A DNA stretch of 64,000 nt from Buxus sempervirens (taxonomy: Eukaryota > Streptophyta > Magnoliopsida > Buxales > Buxaceae): NCBI GenBank assembly GCA_947561395.2, contig OX387190.1, positions 18,656,858 to 18,720,857 on the forward strand, read 5' to 3'. Positions 34,706-46,656 of this stretch are shown here, piece after piece. The translations under genes were made by a program, and so were the position numbers. Every line of letters starts with the position of its first letter. The first letter of the stretch is position 1. The notes beneath the pieces are model-generated. The model saw only the letters and a program-made list of their open reading frames with translations. It was not told the DNA's origin and searched no databases.

Positions 34706-36617
34706 GGAAGCTCCTCCTTAAGCAAATCGCCAAAAACTCTTGCCTTGAACTCTCGCCAAGAAGAGCTCTGAGAGAAAAGGGAAACCGCTGCGGAAGTGCT
34801 TCCAGAACCCAGGTAAGCCTCAAACCTCTTTTTAATTTTTGTCTTTATATTTCTAGATCTAGATCTCTTCTTCTACCTTTCTGTAGAATAAGGCCTTTTT
34901 GTGTGTATGAAAATCCTTCCCCGGCTCAAAGTATCTCAAGACTCCCCCTAGCCGTAAAACGTGAAGGTGGGATCTAGGAGAAACGAGATTGGGGATTGAC
35001 CCTAGTACTAGAACCCTATCTTGCATAAGCCTTCTGAATCTATGTAAACCGTTCTATATTCAAAGTACCCCATGATTATCTTGAAGAACCGTGTTTACGG
35101 GGAGAGAGAACAAAGGGAAACGATAATGGAACGAAACCCTAGATTGTTTTAGAACCTTATTTTGATGAATATGTATGCATGCTATGTTGTTATATTGCTA
35201 TCATATGGTTTTTCACACTTGCACATACATAGCACTATTTTGGCGGGATAGGCTCACATTTTGGGTTTATTGCATTTATTGTGATAAATCTGAAATAAAT
35301 GGCCTCAATCGATTCTGGAATGTTTTTAAAAGGTTTTCAAAAGATTTGGATTCATCTTGCACGAATCACACACACTTTATCACAGTTTTGAGTTGGTTTT
35401 ATCCAAAAATGGCTTAGCTTGACAACAACTGTACCCTTACTTCGGATGCTCATAACTTCATCGTCCGGATGAATTTTGGAGCGATTCTGGAACCATGGGA
35501 AAGGTGAGGCTATCTAGTTTATGTCCACCAAATTTCATTAAGTTCTATCAAGCAGATTTTTGATACCTCTCTGTCGAATTTGATTGGACATTTCAGGTTT
35601 AAATACGAAACTTGTCAATTCGACGGAGCGCCATGTGTTCGTTTTAAGTCTGATTCGAATGATTTTTGTTTCTGGGCACTCCTTTATGAGTCTATTTTCA
35701 AATCCAATTAGTATCATAATTTTTTGACTCCATTTGAATTATTGGTAACGGATTTACTCAGAACTGTTCATCAATACTTTTCTGGGTAAATTTGTGATCT
35801 TCAGGGCCTGTTCGGGAGACCACCCAAGGCACATCCGAAGGAATTTTTGTATGAGGCTAGTTTCTTTGGAAAGATGGCCATACAGACTTCAATTACACCA
35901 AATTTCGTGGATTTTTATGAAGTGGATTTTTCTAAATAATTTTCCAAAGTTGCACACTTGCCATTTTGGATTTTCTCCAGCAGCAACTTTACAAGGAGCA
36001 TAACTCCTAGGTTTTCACTCGGAATTACTTGAAATTTTGCATGTGACTATTATTTACCTTAATCTTTCAAATGGATTTGGTTTGATTTGATTTCAAATTG
36101 GATTTGAATGATTTCAAGACAAATGGTATTACTTTCACCGAATTTTCCGGATTTGATTCAACTTGGTTTTTGAGCAACTTGTGCTTTGATTTCCATCTTT
36201 TTGTGATATTCCAGAAATGATATTGACATAAGAGAGGATCTGGAATCCATTTGGATCTTCATGTGAAGATATCATATATTTGGCCTTTTCCAAGGTTTTT
36301 CATGACTTTTAGCAAGCTTTCTTATTTCTTTTTTTGCATGAACAAACACTTGGCAACCACTTCGTGTGGATGAATGGGGGTGCTTAACACCTTCCCCCGT
36401 TCATAATCTAATCCCCTTACCCATCTCTGGATTTGATTTTCAAGTAGGGTTATTTTTACCTTAGAATTGGCATTTTCGCACTTTTTGCTTATTTTTAAAC
36501 TTTTGGTGTCCATTCACACCCAAAATCTGAATGGTGGCGACTCTTCCAATTTTTACATTGAGCCCAGTGTGCCGACGGAGGAATGATCATTCCGATGATT
36601 TTTCTCCGTGTCTCACA

Positions 36618-39222
36618 CTAAGGTAATTGGAAAACCAGATTGCATAAGGTAATTACTAAATTGGGTAAGATAAACATTTATGCATCACTTTGATGTGTAC
36701 TGTTGTGATGATAGGCTTAAACATCCTTTTGTGCTTACTAATATAGGCACATTGTTTCTTTGTTGTTGCAACGAGTGGGGATATGATGCAGTGGGATCCG
36801 AGACAGATGATGCTGAGCTGTTAGATTGCACATTGATGGCGCTGGAATATCATGAGTTGGTAGAGCATCGCAAAGGCAGGAAGTGATGGTGATATCTTTT
36901 TAATTGGGGTAGTTTTGAGTGCGTTTTAGTATTTTGGTCATAACTTTGGCTATGGTTATCGGAATCGCACATATGACCCCAATTCGGAAAGATATTTCCA
37001 GCGCGCACGTCGTGGTACATGACTGAAGCCAATGTGCACCTTTCTCGACCTCAAATTCCACTGTTTTCCCCTCCGAATCGCTATTCTTAGTTATTCGTTG
37101 CTATTTTTGGTAATACTTCGTTTGTCAATTAGGAAGTGATTTTAAACCCGATTTGGGCTAGATTTTTCACAGGTTGCTTATTTTATTGCACCTTTCATTT
37201 AGGCATGCTTTAGGGGCTTTTGCCGTTTTTAGTAACTTTCCAGTATAGACGATTTTTGGCTATAAAGTCCGGCTTGTGGACTGATTTTGGTATTACTTGA
37301 TTAATTGATATTGACTTGAACCTCAAAGACGTTTTTCTCTGTGTTTTGGGCAAGCTGCTTGTGTTCTTCCCTGTTTATCATCTGTTCGAACTAGCCTACA
37401 GAATAATCTCTATTCTGTTTGGCGTCAGGATATACTCCCATGGTCATGAGAAATAACTGGAACTAGATATGTTGATTGTTCTAGCATGACTAATAGGACA
37501 GAAATAATACCACATGAACTTCAACTGAAGGCCCTACTAAGATTATACATATCCTTTGTTAAACACCAGCATTTGAGTGAGCTTTCCTGTTTGATGTAGT
37601 AGCATGGACACTTCCAGCAGAGTGTTTTTTATTGCACACCCTACCTTGTTTTCATCTTTTAGGCATTTCCTTCAAATTTTAGCCCTTAACAGATCCTTGT
37701 AGTAACTTACTTGGTAACTTGAATATATATATATACATACATAATCGATAGTTGCAGAGTACTTTTCAGTGTAGGTGGTATACGATATGTCAAATAACAA
37801 GTCTGAAATATTTGAACTTCTTTGAAATTTGAACCATGAAACATTATCATTTGTAACCATATTGTTTAAGAACAGTAACATGGAGCAAGTTACCAGCTGG
37901 TGATATCAGCTTGCGTCTATTGGTGCTTACACATATCATGCTAATATCATGATTTATAGAGAATTTCTGGTCTTTCCGTCTCTCTCGCTCTCTCTTTTTT
38001 CCTATTTCTTTTTCTGTTTCGTTGAAATCTCTTTGAGACGGGGGATGAAAGGTTGGGTTTCTTCTTAAATTAAATCTCTTTGGACACATATTAATCTTTT
38101 CCACATGTCTTGTTACATATTATAGTTTTGTATCTTTCTTCACTTGTATTTATGCTTATTTTTTTGATCCTAGAGAAGCATCATTTCTTTATGTCCTTGT
38201 GTAGTTGGGCAAGCTGATGGCTTTTCCAAAGTGATTCTAACGGTTATATACTTAAAGTGTGCTGTTAATGAGTAATATGGTCTTAAGATATATCAATAGC
38301 TCAATCTTAGATTCTACATTCTACCATTAGAAGTAAAAAGCTCTTTCTATTTAATATAGATATGTAATTCTTTATTTAATTAGACAATTTACTTCTTTAA
38401 ATTAAATTGAGGAAAACAAACATATATCTATATGCTATTTAGATTAGTTTTCAATATGATCATAAAATTAGAAATGGGTGAGCAGACGACAGCATCCTTT
38501 TGTGTGTTTTGAGATGTGTGTGAAAACCTAATCAAGCTTAATAGAGTATTTTGTTAAGGAAGTACAAGATTAGCTAGCATTCTGGAGCAAAATGTTGGGC
38601 ATTTAAGAACATGTTTACAGAATTGAAGCAATGTGATGAGAATTGGATGAATGGACAGAAAACCTAATAAACTTTTGCATCTATTCTAATATGGAATACC
38701 TTGAATAATCAACAAACATAAATGCTGTAGTCTGAGATGCTTGGACCTTGTGCAACAAAGGCTGATTATGCGGCTATGATTCAGGGTGACTAAATGGCAG
38801 GTGTAAAAGCTTAAAAGGATATTAAGGTTGTGGGAGCCTGGGAGGTTATATGAAGACTCAATTTTTAATAGAAGATCTGGACCTAAATGGAGTCGAATAC
38901 AGATTATTGTTATATGATTTTTATTGTTTAAAATTTTCTCAGTGTGACTGTTTGGTATGTGTAGTGGTCAGTGGGACAAAAAAATCTGAAGTGCCTTCTT
39001 TTCTTTTTCCTTCCTTTCCTTATAATCTTGGTGGGCAGTGATCAGTCCTTCAGGGAAAGGTCATGTGTGTTTTCATGATGAATAATGAGGAAATATATTA
39101 AGAAAAAAATGGGGGTAATAACAAGGGGATATGAAGTACAAGTATATCAGGATACAAACCTCATCGGATTATACAACTCAATTCAACTCAAAATTATCAA
39201 AGTTTCATACCTTCTCATGTAT
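36618..39222. other. No recognisable gene; probably older inserted sequence
   Basis: This lies between the solo LTR and the next TnpA exon. 36,900-37,300 (GGTCATAACTTTGGCTATGG, GTCGTGGTACATGAC) has the texture of a gypsy LTR or internal region but has no partner here. A short frame at 36,680-36,886 and a CT-rich tract near 37,970 are unremarkable. Confidence 0.35.
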
Positions 39223-40012
39223 CACTCTAGCGAAGCTCCTCGTGCCAATTGTATGGGTGAGCGTCTGGTGGGCACGATTTTGTTTATTCCTTGTACACAG
39301 TTGCTACATCATACGAAGTACATACAAAAATGTTAGAAGCCGTTTCAGATATAATAAACAGATAATATATGTAAAAGCAAAGTGAACATCTTTTTACCTG
39401 TGTTGCTTCATCATTCCAGTAATATACAAGCGGTTCCCACTGCTCTGGAGGCACCCCGGGAGGACAATTACGAAATCTGTCCTCATTCGTTGTGTAGGGA
39501 TCATAATATTTTACCTTTAAGTCTAATATGTAGTCTTTCCATTTTTTATTCAACGACTGCAACACAAACTCTTTCAACCGCTCATTCCTACATTGCACAA
39601 CAAATCAATTTCCCAAGTCACAACCAATAAGCGTTGCTATAAAATAAATTAAAGAGATATTTAATTGAAATGACTACATATAATTTATCTGAACGTATTG
39701 CCATGCTTGGTCCTTTGAATCTAGCGGAACCTTTTTCCAGGAGAAGCGGTCAACGGGTATAACATGGCCATCTCAAACCAATGTCCCACAAAAGTTTGAT
39801 AATTTAAAGACATTGGGCCCAATGGGATGTCCGTGATTATCAATATCTATGTGCACCTTTGATCCAGACTTTGTTTGCTTGTGCAGTGATAGGCATCGAG
39901 TAGGGCCCCTTACCTTCCTTGCAGAAGAGGAGCCCTCGCCAACATTTGGGTCTGGTTGGCTTTCTGCCATATCTTCACACATATCGATGAAGATAAATTC
40001 AACCGATAACAC
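39223..40012 (-). pseudogene. TnpA / Transposase_24-like exons (N-terminal and central part)
   Basis: Leftward exons: 40,012-39,690 with KVRGPTRCLSLHK, SKVHIDIDNHGHPIGPN, then V-stop-DGHVIPVDRFSWKKVPL (TGA where relatives have Arg); 39,598-39,397 with KEFVLQSLNKKWKDYILDLK, YYDPY and PPEQWEPLVYYWND, ending at a GTAAAA donor; and 39,290-39,223 with RNKQNRAHQTLTHTIGTRSF ending at a GTATGA donor. This is the conserved core of the plant transposase family that accompanies TNP2 in CACTA elements. The next exons are at 32,600-32,090, beyond the inserted block. Confidence 0.88.
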
Positions 40013-40175
40013 AAATTAGAAATACGGGTGTATGAAAAAACAGAATGCTAAGAACAGTAAATACATAATAGTATTCAATCACAACTAAGAACATTAAATA
40101 CATTAAATAAAGAGGTTCCTAGCAACAATAGAAACAATAATAATAACGGAAAGTAAAACAAAATGCAACACAATG

Positions 40176-41400
40176 TTACTCGGAATCTTGCTCATCATGA
40201 ATGGGATCAGCTAATGGAATTTGTTGCTCCATGAATGGATGAGATGGTGCATCAATAGTTGTTGCAGGTACATCTTCCCTCGCCCAACTAACACCATCAT
40301 CATCTTACTCATTATCATGTAAATGCTGAGGCCAATATGACTCACAATCAAGGAATTTATCGACATCCACATCCATATCAAACAAGTCCCTAAGTTTTGT
40401 CTTGACAACTGAATTCCAATCTTCATCTATTGGATCTGCCACATAGAAAACTTGCTCTGCTTGAGATGCCAACACGAATAGGTCATCCATAACTTGTTCG
40501 CCAGTATACAACAATCGGTTGAAATTGACTAGCGTGAACCCAAACTCATCAGTCTTAATGCATTTTCCTTGTGCCATGACATCAACTCAATCACACTTAA
40601 ATAGGATATACTTAAGGTGCTCTGAATATACCAACTCAATCGCATCAGTTAGATGCCCATATTAAGAGATGTAGCCCGTAATAGGCCTTTTGTCCTTGGC
40701 ACTTGAATAGCTAGTAGTCCTTGCTTTGACCACAACACCGCTATTTTGAATCTCTCCTTCTCCATTGTGCAAAATCGATATCCATTACTTATATAGCCCT
40801 TTATTCTTGTAACTATAGATCGTGGACCCTGAGCGAACAACACAATTTCTTCGGACAAATGGGATTTTGAATTTTTCAACATCTCAACCTATTTAAAGGG
40901 ACGCAAAATGTTAAAACATACTATAAGCAATAACACAAAGATATGAAAACAGTCATTAATTTATATATCAACACATACATGTTCCTTAAACCATTTTACA
41001 AATTCTTTATTGTACTTCTTCTATATTATATGCACAGATGCTCCAAAATGACACATATTAAAAATGCTAAGATGCCGCCTGCAATATATAATACAACAGT
41101 AAGCACTAGGTTTTGTTTGGGTTGCAGTATATTAACAACTGGACGAGATAAGCAATAACATCTTACTTTCGATAACTTTCAAGCCTATCATCATTGAATA
41201 ACACGTATTGATGCACCTGTGCCCATTCTACATTTGAGAGTTGAAATGGTTGGGCGCTTCCGATTGCACTTCCATCATCATTTCTCACTAGCTGATTTAT
41301 TTTGGATTCTATATCGAGCAAATATCGAGAACAAAATGTAAGACACTCTTCCACAATGTATCATTCTGCAATGGACCCCTCCGGTTGCGCATATATGATT
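40176..41400 (-). pseudogene. TNP2/TNPD-like CACTA transposase, C-terminal part (DUF4218/DUF4216 region)
   Basis: TNPD is the catalytic transposase of CACTA elements; only its C-terminal third is present. Leftward: EGSIAE-stop-YIVEECLTFCSRYL and FQLSNVEWAQVHQYVLFND (41,400-41,163); HLSIFN ... I-stop-KKYNKEFVKWFKEH (about 41,085-40,975); SEEIVLFAQGP, IKGYISNGYRFCTME (40,882-40,740); YILFKCD-stop then KTDEFGFTLVNFNRLLYTGE and PFVLASQ-type LFVLASQAEQVFYVADPIDE (40,577-40,430); and a tail ending DEQDSE-TAA at 40,176-40,178. Several stops (TGA at about 41,367, TAG at about 41,030, TGA at about 40,590, TAA at 40,305) inactivate it. The DDE core upstream is absent, probably truncated. Confidence 0.85.
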
Positions 41401-41430
41401 TCAAGGTAAATAAATACCAAGGTTTTGAGT

Positions 41431-41466
41431 TTCGGTGCCGCTGGGCGTACCGCCCAGGGCACCGAA
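41431..41466. other. Near-perfect 16-bp hairpin with 3-nt loop
   Basis: Arms TTCGGTGCC(G)CTGGGCG (41431-41447) and CGCCCAGGGCACCGAA (41451-41466) pair fully except for one bulged G at 41440; loop TAC. It stands out as GC-rich in an AT-rich region and lies next to the broken end of the TNPD-like exons. Confidence 0.85.
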
Positions 41467-41937
41467 TGGCATTTCAGCGACATGCCTGCTTTTTTTCAAA
41501 GAAAGTGCTAGATTTACAACAAGCATCAGTTATATACTTCAAAATTGCACTTAAATTACCACAAGTATCAATTATATACTTCAAAAATCATGAAAACACA
41601 ATGTGACATGTAAATGTAATGATCGGGCCCATCAGGGTGATGCTGTGTATTGTGTTTAAATAAAAAATGACAAAGAGGATCCAAATTTTAAATTAAACTA
41701 AAACAACAATATATAAAGTAAAAAACATACAATCATACCGTCAAATCAGACATGAAATGAACGACGTGGCTCAAACCCTACTCTCTCGCCAATAAAATGA
41801 CAATAACGCTTTCATCCCATCCGAAATCTGTATTCTCTCTGATATGCACGAACATGTTGCTCATACTCCTCCTGTGTCATGTAAGCCATGACACCAACTG
41901 GAGGGAAATCATCATAATAATAGCACGTGTAAGACCC
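41467..41937 (-). other. Residual sequence with a short leftward open segment
   Basis: On the minus strand, 41,935-41,830 reads YYDDFPPVGVMAYMTQEEYE and QHVRAYQREYRFRMG-stop. It looks like the C-terminus of a charged helical protein and may belong to the same CACTA element or to a gene it invaded; not recognised. A short doublet (ATCAGTTATATACTTCAAAA / ATCAATTATATACTTCAAAA) lies at 41,525-41,590. Confidence 0.35.
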
Positions 41938-42170
41938 CTAATTTTCCCAAATATTAAAATAAAATAATAATTAATATTCTTGAGGATTATTATGGATGGA
42001 AATAATTTATTATTGTAGAGGATATTGTTATTAGTGGAGATCAGGAGTTTGGCGCAAATCGGAGCGTCTGATTGCGAGTTATCGCGGTAAGATTAATATT
42101 TTAAAGTTGATGTATTTTAATTGGGCGAGTGTGTGGTGTTTAATGCGTGTGTGTTGCATGGGATCGTATG

Positions 42171-42178
42171 TATATAAA
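42171..42178 (+). promoter_or_regulatory. TATA box of the 41.9-kb LTR
   Basis: TATATAAATA within GTATGTATATAAATAGG, 233 bp after the LTR start. Confidence 0.65.
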
Positions 42179-43399
42179 TAGGTATAGTATTAACCCTAGC
42201 ACATACAGTCATCATAACTATTCGTATATTGCCTTGTATTCGCCAGCCGCAAGAGAGAACCCACAACCGAGAGCGACCAAGGAAGAAGAAGAGAAGAAGA
42301 AGAGAAGAAGAAGAGGAAGAAGGAGGGAGGGAGAACCAAGTTTCTCCTTGTTCAAAGGTCTGTCCTGCAACCGTGAAGAGGTGTGGGTATTGCTGTTTAG
42401 GAAGGAAAAGGAGAACGCACGATAAAAGGTAGGTAGCACAAATTTTTACGTTCGTTTTGTGTTCTCGGGATTGATCGAATCGTTTGCATGTTTTTATGAT
42501 GTATCTATATATCTTTAGTTTGTTAATCACCTTATATGTATGTTAGAATCACTTTGAATTGGAGAAATCGGATTTCAGAACACTTTTTGGACGTTTTTGG
42601 GAGACCGCTGAGCTCACTGTGCTCAGCAATCTTCGGTGCTCCCAGGTGCTCGTTGAAAAACTTTGACCGCTGTCGAGCGCTAACTGATTAGTCGTCAGCG
42701 ATCGATTTTGAACTACCGCTGACCCTAGACCGCCCAGGCGATCCTCAGCGCTCTAACCAGAAAATGCAATTTTTCGTATATTAAACCCCTAATGCAATTA
42801 TAAACTATTTTTAATCAATTTTAACCTTTAAATAAGAAGTTTTAAGACCAAAATAAATTATCCAATACCTTATTTTGGCAAAAGAATAAATAAGGAATTG
42901 TTTTAGGTAATTAGTTGCCTAACTTGATCTGAAATAAGAGATTCTAAGTTTAATGCAGATAAATCTCTATAAATTAGAGTAAATAATTAAGAGACATTAA
43001 ATTATATATTAGTAACCAGATTTCTACAAATAGAGACTTTATATCAGAAACTCAACCTAGTTGAACTACCTTTGATAAATAGCAAGAACCATATTATCCC
43101 TAAACGTAAGTAAATAGCAAATATCTTATTACCCCTAAACTTCACCTCTAAATTACTTTATAACTTTACATAACCTCAAAGATACTTCAATTGACCCCAC
43201 CATTACCTCTAATCACTCGAGTCATCTAATACTTTAATTATCCCATAATTAGACCCAGTTATTGTGACTACAGACTAATGAATTAATTTTTGAATAAGGT
43301 TTGGATTATAGACTGATTGGGATCAAGTTGTTATGAATACTAAAAATATAATTTGGATTTTGGATTGGATGCCATGATGGCTATAAGAGATTCGAACCA

Positions 43400-43990
43400 T
43401 CTATGGATGAGATTTGATACCTCCTGCGGGAGAGATGAGACCTCCTGTTGGGGGAGATGTAATCCGGTTTTGGATTTCATCCCACAGGGGAGATATGTGA
43501 CCACCTGCGGGTGAGATGAGACCTCCTATTGGGGGAAATGTAATCCGGTTTTGGATTGCATCCCACAGGGGAGATATGTGACCACCTGCGGGTGAGATGA
43601 TACCTCCTGTTGGGGGAGATGTAATCCGGTTTTGGATTGCATCCCACAGGGGAGATATGTAACCACCTGCGGGTGAGATGGGACCTCCTGTTGGGGGAAA
43701 TGTAATCCGGTTTTGGATTGCATCCCACAGGGGAGATATGTGACCACCTGCGGGTGAGATGAGACCTCCTGTTGGGGGAGATGTAGCCCGGTTTGGATTG
43801 CATCCCATAGGGGAAATATATGACCACCTGCGGGTGGGATGAGACCTCTTGTGGTGGAGATGTAATCACGATGTGATTGCATCCCACAAGGGAGATATAT
43901 GTGATTACCACCTGCGGGTGAGATGTGACCACCTGCGGGTGAGATGTGATGACTCCTGCGGGAGAGACCTCATGTAGAGTCGATGTGATT
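43400..43990. repeat. 81-82-bp tandem repeat inside the LTR, about 7 units
   Basis: Units contain ACCTCCTGTTGGGGGAGATG, GTAATCCGGTTTTGGATTGC, ATCCCACAGGGGAGATATG and TGACCACCTGCGGGTGAGATG. Starts of CCTGCGGG fall near 43422, 43505, 43587, 43668, 43749 and 43829; the last units are shortened and scrambled. The long minus-strand open frames here arise because stop-free units are repeated and match no protein. Confidence 0.93.
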
Positions 43991-44929
43991 ACTACGTGAT
44001 TGCATCCTACATGGGAGAATGTTGATATCAGATTGTGAGGTTCACTATTAATTATAAATGACATGATTTACATTTAAATAAGAAGAGTTTAATTAAACGG
44101 TTTAACTGTGATTGGATTTGAATGACTCTAAATTAGAATATAAATGAGCCATGAATAAAATATAGAATTATTTTAGGGAAACCCTTTTTGATGTGGTTTA
44201 TATTATATTGCCCTGCTAATTGAAAGGAAGTTTACATAATAAACTCTCTTTATTTCAAGCACTGAATAAATTTTGGTTTCGTATGGTGATTACTCGTTCT
44301 TATTATTGACCGTGACTACCCGATTGTTTTATCGTGCATGAATGATTACTTTTATATATAAACTGTTTCTAGCATGCATGTGTTACCTACTGAGATATTC
44401 GTATCTCACCCTACTTCTTTATCTCATTTTTCAGCTGTTTCACGTAAGAGCGTCCTTGGGGTTGACACGAGGGGGAATTGCAGATTACTGAGTTGAGGAT
44501 CTTTCTTATTTCGTTTAGATCTTTCTTTTAGAGGTTGATATAGATGTACCTTGATGGATATCTTATGATTTAATTGAAAATGAGAGAAAGTGTATTAGAA
44601 AACCCATTTACCAGATTTATGAATTTATATTGATAAGTTAGTTTTCATGAGAGTGGTGGTGGCCCCTTCCTTACCAACTTACCAAGGTTTCTATCATTTG
44701 CGGATGCCTAGTAAAAGTTGTTCTGAAGGTGATGGTCCCTTCCTTTCAGCAAGTAGGGGTTTTGTGAGGATGACTTACAAAATAGAAATGGAGTTGATGT
44801 CGATTTCGTAGGGATTATGATGGACGATGAGGAGTATGACTTGTAAAGAAGAGACAAGGATAAGTTTTAATCGCTTGTGTATGAGTTGTAGTTAAAATTA
44901 ATATTATAGCCCTGGCTTAATTTGGGTCA

Positions 44930-46656
44930 TTGGATTGCGCTGCACTGGAGAACACAGAGGTTTCACTACACAGAGGACCCCAAGCGGTTAATTTTTGCTT
45001 GGCTTCTTGGTGCATCCTATATCTGCACCCCAGTCTTGAACCCTGCTTGGATGCGCGCCGCGTGTCTAACAAAAAGGCAACCGGCTTCCTATGACGAAAA
45101 CTAACCGCACAATGAGCCCGTTAACGGCGTTTCACCCTTCTCTCCCTCTCTTCGTTTTCAATCAAAACCTCTTGCGGTTTTGGCTTCCCTCCAAAACCAA
45201 AAAGCAGATCTAAACCATTCGGCTTCAGTTTGGGGATTGAACAAAAAGCATTCGGCTTCATTTTGGAGAACCCTGCTTCGTCTTCAAGCAGAACCCTGCT
45301 TCATTTTGGATAGCATTCTCTCCAAGCAGAACCTGCAAGCAAAACAACCACCGAAGAAATCCCTACCTACAAAGACGCCACCGCCGGAACCAGCACCGCC
45401 GTAAGCCTCCCCTTTCTAGAGAAAGAACCACCTTCTCTGTTTGCTTTCTGCAAAAAAATTCTTCGAGAATCCTGCAAAGCATTCGACTGCATCCTGCAAG
45501 CCCCGTTCGTGCATCCTACAAACCCTCTTCACCAACCCTGCTTCATTTTGGATAGCAGTCTCTCCAAGCAGAACCTGCAAGCAGAACCCTGCTTCGTCTT
45601 CACCATTCCCTCCAACTAGTGGACTGCTTGCTCGGCTCTCCTCGCGATTCTTCAATGGTGGGCTTTTAATGTTTCAGTGATTATCATGAACAAATGGATT
45701 TTTCAGGTGTGTCTTTTGGCTGTGAGATTGCTAAAATCGCTTCTTTCCTAATATTGATTAAAGAGTATGCTTGCATTTGATTTTTTTTTTTCTGGGCGTG
45801 TCTTGGTTTTTTTAGTTTGTTGTCGTTTGATTGCCTAATCTTCTTCCCTTTTGATGATTTTATTTGATCAATACTTCCTTCACTTCTCCATAATTTAATT
45901 TGTTTTCAAGTATTTCCTTTGTTTAAATGCTATTCTTCAAGAGGCAGGAGTATTTTTTTTGTTATCCATAGAATTCAGATTTCCTGCTACCTTTCATACC
46001 TCATGAACTTCATCAATATGTGGTTTGTTCGACTACGTCTGGAATTTGAACACTCCAAATTTCCATGTTGAAGATTGCAAAGTTACTAATTTGGTATTTC
46101 ATCAAATACAAATATATGCGAATATTTCTAGTTTTTATTTTTGATGGATGTATCTATCTCAGGAAAATTTTGTTGGAATCACCTTGCTGATTTCAGATAG
46201 ATATTCATTTATACCTTTGGAATTAGCTAAGTTTATAATTAGCTGATTTCAAATAGATATTCAATTAGATGAGTTTTTGTTGGAATCCCTTTAATTTGTT
46301 GAAAGCTGCTGGGTTTCTGTGAAAAAATAAACTGAGTTTATTGATTCCAATTCATTTTTAATTTTTCTTTGGTTCAAAATAATACTTTATTTGAACCAAT
46401 TTAAGGGTAAAACCCTATATTTTATCACCCGATCAACAAATCGAAGTGCAGAGCCTAACTCTTGTTTAAAAATTCAAAGAAATATATTAGAAGCATACCT
46501 TGAAGTTGTATATGCTAAATGAATGCAAATACAATTCACTGTAACTGTATAATTAGCAGCTAAAATATTATGCATAGATATAAAGCTATAATCTTCTACT
46601 TTTATAATTAGCAGCTAAAGTATTATGTTTTGATTTAAAGCTTTAATGCAAGTAGG
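44930..46656. other. No recognisable gene; one 53-bp direct repeat
   Basis: A block AACCCTGCTTCATTTTGGAT ... CTCCAAGCAGAACCTGCAAGCA occurs at 45292-45344 and 45534-45586 in a CT/CA-rich leader-like stretch (45,120-45,740). A transcribed leader with a first intron is possible, but no downstream exon is recognisable; the rest is AT-rich. Confidence 0.4.

Larger units (their letters stand above)
34287..36617 (+). mobile_element. Solo LTR of the Tat-type Ty3/gypsy family, with 5-bp TSD
   Basis: Starts TGTAGACACCCC and ends GTGTCTCACA, and is closely similar along its length to the 5' LTR at 46,657-48,923. It is flanked on both sides by CTAAG (34282-34286 and 36618-36622), a perfect 5-bp target duplication, so it is a solo LTR left by recombination between two LTRs. 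Length is 2,331 bp against 2,267 bp for the other copy. It carries the same U3 palindromes, TATA box and splice-donor-like site. Confidence 0.95.
30959..41400 (-). mobile_element. Second CACTA (En/Spm) element, autonomous type, degraded and itself invaded
   Basis: The terminus CACTACAAAATAAG at 30,959 and subterminal repeats to 31,500 mark the 3' end. Leftward exons then appear in the order expected of CACTA elements read from right to left: TNP2/TNPD-like at 41,400-40,176, TnpA (Transposase_24)-like at 40,012-39,223 and 32,600-32,090. The TnpA pieces join logically (exon ending SFARVIHEK at 39,223, then ETFIETHT at 32,600), so I infer one element split by about 6.6 kb of later insertions. 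The 5' terminus was not found, possibly lost at or beyond the LTR at 41,938. Confidence 0.65.
41938..44929 (+). mobile_element. Gypsy-type LTR (solo or single LTR), possibly chromoviral
   Basis: Starts TGTAAGACCCCTAATTTTCC, a typical start for chromovirus (Tekay/Del-like) LTRs, and contains near 44,390 the block CCTACTGAGAT ... TATCTCACCCTA characteristic of such LTRs before the 3' part. A TATA box (42171) and a purine-rich (GAA/AGAAG)n leader (42,280-42,335) follow in the right order. GC-rich words of the AGCGCT / GAGCGC type occur at 42,605-42,770. The right border is tentative (GGGTCA at 44,929); no TSD matching GCACG (41933-41937) was found, so either the border is wrong or the element is truncated. 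Confidence 0.55.

Noticed and set aside
42147-42439. Lys/Arg/Glu-rich open frames on the plus strand
   Set aside because: Caused by the purine-rich GAAGAAG tract in the LTR leader.
43401-44064. Overlapping minus-strand open frames of 118-195 codons
   Set aside because: They are produced by stop-free 81-bp repeat units read in three frames; no domain.
44900-44960. Right border and TSD of the 41.9-kb LTR
   Set aside because: No GCACG repeat or convincing CA end was found; the border in the feature list is only tentative.
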